Of a stretch of 64,000 nucleotides of DNA, positions 56,028 to 64,000 are shown in pieces (the stretch's first letter is position 1; each line of letters starts with the position of its first letter). The stretch covers positions 10,664,001-10,728,000 of the forward strand of contig OY759214.1 of the NCBI GenBank assembly GCA_963662175.1, written 5' to 3'. The notes under the pieces were generated by a model that saw only the letters and a list, made by a program, of their open reading frames with translations, searched no databases and was not told the DNA's origin. Position numbers and translations under genes: made by a program. The DNA is from Aradus depressus. Its lineage: Eukaryota; Arthropoda; Insecta; Hemiptera; Aradidae.

Positions 56028-56065
56028 GGCCCTGATGATGATATGAAATATATCGAAACGTTGGC
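56028..56065 (+). ncRNA. Hammerhead-like motif, PLE unit 6
   Basis: Same as unit 1; core at 56032-56038. Confidence 0.55.
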
Positions 56066-56180
56066 ATTTGAATAGTATTTTCTTCATTGACTGACCCTCA
56101 ATACCCCCAGAATTTTGAATTCTACAGTCGCTAGCAAACATCTACATTTAATAGAGGTACACAGTCCACCAAATACAAAC

Positions 56181-58616
56181 ATGGGATTTTATCAAGATAT
56201 CCACCGAACCTATGGTCTTCAGACTTTCCAACACCTGAAATCACTTGCCACAGACCTCAAGAAACTAGCGTGTGCCTACAACCAACGCATTTTCTTACTT
56301 AAATGCAGAAGACACCAGGTATTTCCACCCCATATTCAACAAAATTACAATTTTACCTTACAATTCTTGTGCAAGAAACCGAAACATTGTGATTTAGTAC
56401 AAAAAGCAGTTCTCAAATTTAAAAAATCAATTTTAAATATCGAAATAGACGCTTGTATATCTAACATTAAAGATATAGAGAATAGGATAACATCTCACAA
56501 AGATAGTTTAAGAACATTGTTACCAGTTGATATTTTTAATAACTTTGTAGAGAGGCAGAATCGTGCATTCAGCAGAGTACATTCTGCTATCCGTGATTCC
56601 CAAACCCGTAAAATAGATAATATTATTCACCAACAACACCCCTTGCCGTCTTTCAATTCTCATTGGTTTGTTAATTTAACAGGCACACCATTCCCAGTAG
56701 AAGTCAAAACGATTCTATCATTAGGACCTAAGTTTTCCATTCCCTATAAACACAATGACATTCCCGTACCAAAATTAATTGCAGATGTTGAATATATTAT
56801 TAACTCTATGCCCAATAATGAAGAAAAAGATCCCATTAGAGCACGCTGTGTTAACGCGATTACTAATCACATCAATAAAAATAAACAAATAAATATTAAT
56901 AAACCGAATGTCTTGGGTAGAGCCTTTGAATCGTCAAAAAAGTTTTTACGTAATAATCCTGACATTTTAATAATATCTGCAGACAAGTCCAAACAAACCG
57001 TCGCAATTAATAAAACAGAATATGAGAATAAGATGAGCTCGTTAATATCCGACCCTGCTACTTACCTAACGCTGAACAAAGATCCCACTATTAAATTAAA
57101 AAACACTACTAATTCTTTGATTAAAGCTGCTCACTCATCAGGGTATATTGATACGCACACCATGAAAAAATTAGTTAATTTCAGCCCCCAACCTCCTAAA
57201 ATATATGGGTTGGTGAAGACTCACAAACCTGGTAACCCTCTACGTCCCATTATTTCATTTGTTCAATCCCCCATGTATTCACTGGCCAAGTACTTAGCCA
57301 ACATTCTAAAAAACATGTCTGATAGTCCATATAATGCTAAGGATTCATTCAATTTCGTAGAATCAATCAAAAATCTCTCTGTCCCTCCTGGTTTTCAATT
57401 GATTTCATTGGATGTGGCTTCACTGTTCACCAATGTTCCCATCTCTGATGTCTTAAACATTATAAAAGACAACTGGTCAAAAATAGAATCATTTACTTCC
57501 CTTCCTAAATGTACATTTATTGAGTTAGTTGAACTTTGTTGCACTAATGGATACTTCGTATATAATAATACATTTTACAAACAGATATTTGGCACTGCCA
57601 TGGGGAGTAGTCTGGGTCCCATTCTGGCTGATCTCATTATGAATAAACTCTTAGACTCTATTATTCCTAAACTACCCTATAAAATTCCTTTTTTATTCAA
57701 ATTTGTAGATGATATTTGTACCTGCATTCCATATAATCTTTTGACCCAGACCCTTGACTTATTTAATTCCTTTCACCCCAGGTTAAAATTCACCTATGAG
57801 CTTGAAAATAATAATTGCCTCCCTTTCCTGGACACCCTAGTTATTAGAAACGATGATGGCTCTATATCTACCAATTGGTATATCAATTCTATTAAATCTG
57901 ACAGATACTTTCATTTTTATTCTCATCACCCCTTTTCCCAAAAAATCAATTTTGCCACTGCAATGATCAATAGAATGCAAAGACTCAGTTCTACAACTTA
58001 CCATAACGATAATTTAAATAACATCAAAACTATTTTAAGAAAAAATGGCTACCCATGCAAAACCATTGACAGAATAATATTAAACAACCCTATCACGCTC
58101 ATTAATAACCCAGAACCCACCAATAATAATTTTAAATATTTTTCTATCCCTTATATTGTACAACTGTCTGAAAGATTAATGAAAATACTAAAATTTGATA
58201 ATGTGAGGATTGCTCCTAAAAATTTTAAAGTTGTCAAGTCACTATTCTCCCAAATTAAAGAACCTACCCCAAAAAACAACCAGTCTGACCTCATCTATCA
58301 GATACCCTGTTCAGATTGTTCATCATCTTATGTTGGCATGACATCTCAATATTTAAAAAAGAGATTATACCAGCATGAGTATGATTGTAGAACAAAAACT
58401 GACTCCGATAATTGCAGCGCCCTAATCAAACACCATAGCCTGAACAAACATAAGTTTGATTTCGCTAACACCAAAATTCTCGACAGAGAAATCAATTACT
58501 ATAAAAGGCTGACACTGGAAATGGTGTATATTGCCAAAACCTCAAATACTGTCAATTTTCGCACTGATACCAATAACCTGAGCAACATTTATGCCAATTT
58601 GCTTCAAAACTGCTGA
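56181..58616 (+). CDS. PLE RT + GIY-YIG endonuclease, unit 6
   Basis: Last complete ORF of the array; majority sequence and all catalytic residues present. Followed by a normal 3' region and then the terminal leader-only unit. Confidence 0.95.
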   Translation: MGFYQDIHRTYGLQTFQHLKSLATDLKKLACAYNQRIFLLKCRRHQVFPPHIQQNYNFTLQFLCKKPKHCDLVQKAVLKFKKSILNIEIDACISNIKDIENRITSHKDSLRTLLPVDIFNNFVERQNRAFSRVHSAIRDSQTRKIDNIIHQQHPLPSFNSHWFVNLTGTPFPVEVKTILSLGPKFSIPYKHNDIPVPKLIADVEYIINSMPNNEEKDPIRARCVNAITNHINKNKQININKPNVLGRAFESSKKFLRNNPDILIISADKSKQTVAINKTEYENKMSSLISDPATYLTLNKDPTIKLKNTTNSLIKAAHSSGYIDTHTMKKLVNFSPQPPKIYGLVKTHKPGNPLRPIISFVQSPMYSLAKYLANILKNMSDSPYNAKDSFNFVESIKNLSVPPGFQLISLDVASLFTNVPISDVLNIIKDNWSKIESFTSLPKCTFIELVELCCTNGYFVYNNTFYKQIFGTAMGSSLGPILADLIMNKLLDSIIPKLPYKIPFLFKFVDDICTCIPYNLLTQTLDLFNSFHPRLKFTYELENNNCLPFLDTLVIRNDDGSISTNWYINSIKSDRYFHFYSHHPFSQKINFATAMINRMQRLSSTTYHNDNLNNIKTILRKNGYPCKTIDRIILNNPITLINNPEPTNNNFKYFSIPYIVQLSERLMKILKFDNVRIAPKNFKVVKSLFSQIKEPTPKNNQSDLIYQIPCSDCSSSYVGMTSQYLKKRLYQHEYDCRTKTDSDNCSALIKHHSLNKHKFDFANTKILDREINYYKRLTLEMVYIAKTSNTVNFRTDTNNLSNIYANLLQNC

Positions 58617-58926
58617 ATCCATAGTTCTGTCTCCAATTATATTTAATATTTAAAATTTAGATTAATTTCATTGTGTGTCTATTTATTCTTTATTATGTAT
58701 TATTTCATTTTCGGTTAGTGTCACTTCTGTCTAAAATTCTTCATTTAATTAATAAGTTAAATTATGTTACTATTTATATAATTATAGAGTTTTTATTTTA
58801 TTTTATTTTTTCTCAACATAGTAAAATATCTGTTAGCCAGTAAGTAGTTCTCTTCAAATTTAAGTCCCGTTAACTGGGGTTTTCCCCGGATTTATTATCT
58901 GTTACCCTCGACCCTTCTGTACCCTT

Positions 58927-59239
58927 AGTTGAACGTAAGACCTCACAGTCTTCATGCCTTCTCCTCAACCATCTATATTCATAGTAAGTTTCCTTGTTGT
59001 TCATCAATGTGTATATGTATGTGAATGTATTAGGATGTATATATGTATTTATGTGGAGTTGTATGAGTGAATGTATATTTATGTACCTATATATAATTTT
59101 AATCGATCACCCATTATATTTTTCTAATCTTGATACCCCCATGTTTGTTAGGCCCTGATGATGATATGAAATATATCGAAACGTTGGCATTTGAATAGTA
59201 TTTTCTTCATTGACTGACCTTCAATACCCCCAGAATTTT
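58927..59239 (+). repeat. Terminal PLE leader (pseudo-LTR-like), without ORF
   Basis: 313 bp matching the leader of each unit up to CAGAATTTT, then replaced by AATAATAATAAATT and the minisatellite. One substitution is seen near the end (GACCTTCAAT for GACCCTCAAT). Its presence at the 3' side makes the array terminally redundant, as with a PLE pLTR. Confidence 0.85.
59151..59188 (+). ncRNA. Hammerhead-like motif, terminal leader
   Basis: Seventh copy of the motif; core at 59155-59161, bases unchanged. Confidence 0.55.
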
Positions 59240-59252
59240 AATAATAATAAAT

Positions 59253-60030
59253 TATAAATATAGAGCTAACTCTTTAACGGTTGGTCGGATTGTCACGAAA
59301 TTTCACATGGAGTATTCCTGAAGACCAAATAGAAAAATAGGCGGTGTGACGGCTCAAAATTTTTTACGGGAGGGGGGGGGGGGTAGTTGGGGGGCCTAAG
59401 TATAAATATAGAGCTAACTCATTAACTAATGGGCGAATCGTCATGAAATTTCACATGTAGTATTTTTAAAAGCCAAATAGGAAATAAAGGTGTGTGGCGT
59501 CCCAAAGGTTTGAACGGGAGGGGGGGTTGTGGGGGGCCTATGTATAAATATAGAGCTAACTCTTTAACGGTTGGTCGGATTGTCACGAAATTTCACATGG
59601 AGTATTCCTGAAGGCCAAATAGAAAAATAAGGTGTGTGGCGTTCCAAAGTTTTGATCGGGAGGGGGGGTTGTAAGGGGGGCCTACGTATATAAATAGTGC
59701 TAACTCATTAACTAATGGTCGAATTGTCATGAAATTTCACATGTAGTATTCCTAAAGGTCAAATAGAAATATTAGGTGTGTGACGGCCCAAAATTTTGAA
59801 CAGGAAGGAGGGTTGTGGGGGGGGGGGCTAAATATACATATAGAGTTAGCTCATTAACGGTTGGTCGTATTGTCACGAAATTTCGCATATATTATTCCTG
59901 AAGGCCAAATAGAAAAATAAGGAGTGTGGCGTCCCGAAGTTTTGAACGGGTGGCGGGGTTGAGGGGGGGGGGGACTAAGTATAAATATAGAGCTAGCTCA
60001 TTAACGGTTGATCGTATTGTCATGAATTTC
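59253..60030 (+). repeat. G-rich minisatellite, right block
   Basis: Continuation of the left block beyond the PLE array; the first 99 bp (59253-59351) are identical to the 99 bp left of the array (40079-40177). Later units are more diverged and lead into the 66-bp minisatellite. Confidence 0.9.
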
Positions 60031-60034
60031 ACAT

Positions 60035-61040
60035 GTAGTAGTAGTAACTATGTATTCGCTGTGGGGTTCACTGTTGCAAGACATTTACTAGCTGTGATGT
60101 CCAGCGTTCCTAATATCGTACTAGCTGTGGGGTCCGCTGTTGCAAGGTACTTACTAGCTGTAGTGCTCAGCCCCAGCGTTCCTAACTATGTACTGGCTGT
60201 GGGGTTCGCTGTTGCAAGGCACCTATAAGACATTTACTAGCTGTAATGCCCAGCGTTTCTAATTACGTACTAGCTGTGGGGTCTGCTGTTGCAAGGCGCT
60301 AGCAGTGAGCCCCAGCGTATTTCACTCGTAGGTACTAGCTGTGGGGTCCGCCGTTGCAAAACTCATACTAGCTGTGATGCCCTGTGGTTCTAACTACATA
60401 CTATCTGTGGGGTTCGCAGTTGCAAGGCGCCTACTACCTGTAGGGCCCAGCGTTCCTAAAAACGTACTAGCTTTGGGGTCCGTCGTTGCAAAAGCATACT
60501 AGCTGTGATGCCCAGGGTTCCTAATATCGTACTAGCTGTGGGGTCCGTTGTTGCAAGGCATTTACTAGCTGTAGTGCCCAGCGTTCCTAACTTCGTACTA
60601 GCTGTGGGGTCCGTTGTTGCAAGGCATTTACTAGCTGTAGTGCCCAGCGTTCCTAACTATGTACTAGCTGTGAAGTTCGCTGTTGCAAAGCACTTACTAA
60701 CTGTAATGCCCAGCGTATTTAACTACATACTAGCTGTGGGGTCCGCTGTTGCAAGGCACCTAATAGCTGTGATGCCCAGCGTTCCTAACTTCGTACTAGC
60801 TGTGGGGTCCGCTGTTGCGAGGCACATACTAGCTATGATGCCCAGCATTCCCAACTACGTACTAGCTGTGGTGCTCAGCGTTGCAAGCCACATACTAGCT
60901 GTGGTCACAAACGTTCTTAAGTACGCACTGACTAGGACGTCCAGCGATGCTAAGTATTCGCTAGGTGTGGCTTCCGCCGTTGAAAGGCGCATACTAGCTG
61001 TGGTGCCCAGGGGTCCTAAAAAATTACTAGCGTTAGACCA
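60035..61040 (+). repeat. 66-bp minisatellite with preserved reading frame
   Basis: Each 66-bp unit is two related ~33-bp halves, both beginning TACTAGCTGT: one continues GGGGTCCGCTGTTGCAAGGC, the other AGTGCCCAGCGTTCCTAAC. Because the period is a multiple of three, a long open frame appears (ATG at 60508 to 61071), translating to a 22-residue repeat such as VPNFVLAVGSVVARHLLAVV plus PS. Outside 60505-61071 the frame is broken by indels. I see no sign of a real gene (no start context, intron or family). Confidence 0.85.
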
Positions 61041-61182
61041 GCTGAAAGACTATAAGCCTTATTCCGTATGAATAATTGAAAATTATAACATCATGAATGT
61101 ACTGTCGAGGAACTGAATAGCGTTATAGAAGATATTGGGAGAAAAATCAAAGTTCCCCGGGCAACGCCGGGTATAACTGCTA

Positions 61183-63836
61183 TAGATTTAATATTTGTTA
61201 AAACTGATAGAGAACGACCGGATTATCTGAATCCTACACAAAAATCAAAATAAAAATGTTTTTCAAAAAATTCACGCTATTTAACGGTTTATAGGCTTAA
61301 TATTTGTTAAAACTGATACGACAGATTCAGATTTATCCGGAAAGTCCCATCCGAAGGACGACGTGCTCAGGCTATTTTCAACCTAAGTGAAATTTCACCT
61401 ACCCAGGTTTATTTACATAACATACGTCTCATTATCGAGTACCTCACATTCGAAAAAGTCCTGGAACATCGCTTAAAGTCCCATCCGAAGGACGACGTGC
61501 TCATAGTTATTTTTCACTTCCCGATTAAAACATCTGACCTAAGTGCCTCAGCTAGATTTCTAAGTGGCGATCCTGAGCTCGGTAGACTCCATTCTTCAAA
61601 TTTCTCGCTTTTTAACGGTTTATAGAATAAATATTTGTTAAAACTGATAGAGAACGACCGGATTATCTGAATCCTACACAAAAATCAAAATAAAAATGTT
61701 TTTCAAAAAATTTGCGCTATTTAACGGTTTATAGGCTTAATAATAGTTAAAACTGATACGACAGATTCAGATTTATCCGGAGAGTCCCATCCGAAGGACG
61801 ACGTGCTCAAGGCTTTCAACCTAAGTAGAAATTGACCTACCCAGGTTTATTTACATAACATACGTCTCATTATCGAGTACCTCACATTTGAAAAAGCCCT
61901 GGATCATTGCTTAATGTCCCATCCGAAGGACGACGTGCTCAAAGTTATTTTTAGCTTCCCGATTAAAACATCTGTCCTAAGTGCCTCAACTAGATTTCTA
62001 AGTGGCGATCCTGAGCTCGGTAGACTCCATTCTTGAAATTTCTCGCTTTTTAACGGTTTATAGATTTAATATTTGTTAAAACTGATAGAGAACGACCGGA
62101 TTATCTGAATCCTACACAAAAATCAAAATAAAAATGTTTTTCAAAAAATTCACGCTATTTAACGGTTTATAGGCTTAATATTTGTTAAAACTGATACGAC
62201 AGATTCAGATTTATCCGGAAAGTCCCATCCGAAGGACGACGTGCTCAAGGCTATTTTCAACCTAAGTGAAATTTCACCTACCCAGGTTTATTTACATAAC
62301 ATACGTCTCATTATCGAGTACCTCACATTCGAAAAAGTCCTGGAACATCGCTTAAAGTCCCATCCGAAGGACGACGTGCTCATAGTTATTTTTCACTTCC
62401 CGATTAAAACATCTGACCTAAGTGCCTCAGCTAGATTTCTAAGTGGCGATCCTGAGCTCGGTAGACTCCATTCTTCAAATTTCTCGCTTTTTAACGGTTT
62501 ATAGAATAAATATTTGTTAAAACTGATAGAGAACGACCGGATTATCTGAATCCTACACAAAAATCAAAATAAAAATGTTTTTCAAAAAATTTGCGCTATT
62601 TAACGGTTTATAGGCTTAATAATAGTTAAAACTGATACGACAGATTCAGATTTATCCGGAGAGTCCCATCCGAAGGACGACGTGCTCAAGGCTTTCAACC
62701 TAAGTAGAAATTGACCTACCCAGGTTTATTTACATAACATACGTCTCATTATCGAGTACCTCACATTCGAAAAAGCCCTGGATCATTGCTTAATGTCCCA
62801 TCCGAAGGACGACGTGCTCAAAGTTATTTTTAGCTTCCCGATTAAAACATCTGTCCTAAGTGCCTCAACTAGATTTCTAAGTGGCGATCCTGAGCTCGGT
62901 AGACTCCATTCTTGAAATTTCTCGCTTTTTAACGGTTTATAGATTTAATATTTGTTAAAACTGATAGAGAACGACCGGATTATCTGAATCCTACACAAAA
63001 ATCAAAATAAAAATGTTTTTCAAAAAATTTGCGCTATTTAACGGTTTATAGGCTTAATAATTGTTAAAACTGATACGACAGATTCCGATTTATCCGGAAA
63101 GTCCCATCCGAAGGGCGACGTGCTCAAGGCTATTTTCAACCTAAGTGAAATTTCACCTACCCAGGTTTATTTACATAACATACGTCTCATTATCGAGTAC
63201 CTCACATTCGAAAAAGTCCTGGAACATCGCTTAAAGTCCCATCCGAAGGACGACGTGCTCATAGTTATTTTTCACTTCCCGATTAAAACATCTGACCTAA
63301 GTACCTCAGCTAGATTTGTAAGTGGCGATCCTGAGCTCGGTAGATTCCATTCTTGAAATTTCTCGCTTTTTAACGGTTTATAGATTAAATATTTGTTAAA
63401 ACTGATAGAGAACGACCGGATTATCTGAACCCCACACAAAAATCAAAATGAAAACGTTTTTCAAAAAATTCGCGCTATTTAACGGTTTATAGGCTTAATA
63501 ATTGTTAAAACTGATACTACAGATTCAGATATATCCGGAAAGTCCCATCCGAAAGACGACGTGCTCAAGGCTTTCAACCTAAGTGGAAATTGACCTACCC
63601 AGGTTTATTTACATAACATACGTCTCATTATCGAGTACCTCACATTCGAAAAAGCCCTGGATCATCGCTTAATGTCCCATCCGAAGGACGAAGTGCTCAA
63701 AGTTATTTTTAACTTCCCGATTAAAACATCTGACCTAAGTGCCTCAGCTAGATTTCTAAGTGGCGATCCTGAGCTCGGTAGACTCCATTCTTCAAATTTC
63801 TTGCTTTTTAACGGTTTATAGATTTAATATTTGTTA
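61183..63836 (-). repeat. SINE-derived satellite, six ~440-bp monomers in 879-bp dimers
   Basis: The phrase ACGTGCTCA after CCCATCCGAAGGACG recurs at about 61361, 61801, 62239, 62680, 63118 and 63559; odd and even units form two types repeating every 878-879 bp. Within each monomer, CGAGTACCTCACATTCG, ATCGCTTAAAGTCCCATCCG and GTGCCTCAGCTAGATTTC align in order with SINE family 1 (minus orientation: CGAGTACCTGACATCG, CATCGCTTAACGTCCCATCC, GGGCCTCGGCCGGGTTTC). The SINE body thus seems to have been amplified. Small open frames (62241-62504, 63120-63356) are by-products. Confidence 0.85.
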
Positions 63837-64000
63837 ACTGACAGAGCCATAGAGTGTGCTGGTTTCGGATTATGCCAACGTCAGCACAACGTTCAGACTG
63901 ACTTTAAATATGGTGACACCGATCCACTATGGAAGAAAAATGCCAAAAAAAAAAAAGATGTATGTATAGATATGAACACAAATTAAAACTTGTGTACATT
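63837..64000. other. Right edge of window, nothing recognised
   Basis: Sequence after the satellite with a short A run; too short to classify. Confidence 0.4.

Larger units (their letters stand above)
40180..59239 (+). mobile_element. Head-to-tail array of six Penelope-like elements plus a partial unit
   Basis: Units start at 40180, 43303, 46426, 49549, 52681 and 55804; all are 3123 bp except the fourth (3132). Each has a 313-bp leader, an RT/GIY-YIG ORF and a ~310-bp 3' region. A final leader-only piece (58927-59239) ends the array, so the layout is (leader-ORF-3')x6-leader. PLEs are known for tandem copies and pseudo-LTRs, but six complete, stop-free units is unusual. Sequence differences between units are very few. 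Confidence 0.95.
38243..61183 (+). mobile_element. Helitron-like element region carrying minisatellites and the PLE array
   Basis: The left end TCTATATTAATAAAACTGAA, preceded by A, resembles Helitron 5' ends (TC after A). A second similar start lies at about 38880. On the far side, 61156-61171 forms a CCCGG/CCGGG hairpin with loop GCAACG, followed about 10 nt later by CTAT, close to but not matching the expected CTRR end. Between them lie the G-rich minisatellite, the PLE array and the 66-bp minisatellite. No Rep/helicase protein is seen. Treat the Helitron reading as tentative. Confidence 0.35.

Noticed and set aside
59926..60228. Open frame of 100 codons
   Set aside because: Runs from the G-rich minisatellite into the 66-bp minisatellite, with no ATG context or family similarity.
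62241..63356. Two similar open frames (87 and 78 codons)
   Set aside because: They are the same satellite monomer 879 bp apart and correspond to SINE-derived sequence.

Overview
This is a eukaryotic, AT-rich, repeat-dominated window. It has one recognisable intron-containing host exon (two-pore potassium channel type, minus strand near 17 kb), tRNA-derived SINEs, non-LTR retrotransposon fragments, piggyBac-, hAT- and pogo/Tigger-like DNA transposon remnants, and Penelope-like elements (PLEs). Together these suggest an animal, most likely an arthropod-like invertebrate; the species cannot be named from sequence alone. Nothing prokaryotic (operons, ribosome binding sites, CRISPR) is present, and most open frames are short chance frames or lie inside repeats.

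Layout. 0-11 kb: AT-rich DNA with a (TA)n microsatellite, SINE copies, a decayed piggyBac-like element bounded by TTAA (6773-7871) and a hammerhead-like motif (6.56 kb). 11.5-15.47 kb: a 4-kb minisatellite of roughly 70-85-bp units. 16-17.3 kb: a SINE and the K2P channel exon. 17.3-38.2 kb: scattered fragments of a dispersed repeat family (called family A here), SINE copies, small inverted-repeat elements, a hairpin insertion carrying hammerhead-like motifs (23.0-23.3 kb), a non-LTR fragment split by a hAT-like element (27.1-28.3 kb), an RTE-like retrotransposon broken by two in-frame TAG codons (28.3-30.3 kb) and a pogo-like element (33.7-34.2 kb). 38.2-61.2 kb: a Helitron-like region made of a G-rich ~145/290-bp minisatellite. 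It is interrupted by the main feature of the window, a head-to-tail array of six intact, nearly identical PLE units of 3123 bp plus a terminal 313-bp partial unit (40180-59239). 60.0-61.07 kb: a 66-bp coding-frame-preserving minisatellite. 61.2-63.84 kb: a ~440-bp satellite (879-bp higher-order dimer) apparently built from the same SINE that is dispersed elsewhere.

How the parts fit together. Each PLE unit has a ~313-bp leader (pseudo-LTR-like), an ORF for reverse transcriptase plus GIY-YIG endonuclease, and a ~310-bp 3' region. Each leader carries a hammerhead-like ribozyme motif in sense orientation about 120 nt before the first ATG, so a readthrough transcript of the array could in principle be cut into unit-length RNAs. 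The same unusual layout recurs at unrelated sites in the window: CTGANGA, one extra base, stem II, GAAA, and a stem III strand that is a short palindrome with no loop. That is the strongest candidate here for an underdescribed system. The array looks recently inserted or amplified inside the minisatellite, with identical 99-bp flanks.
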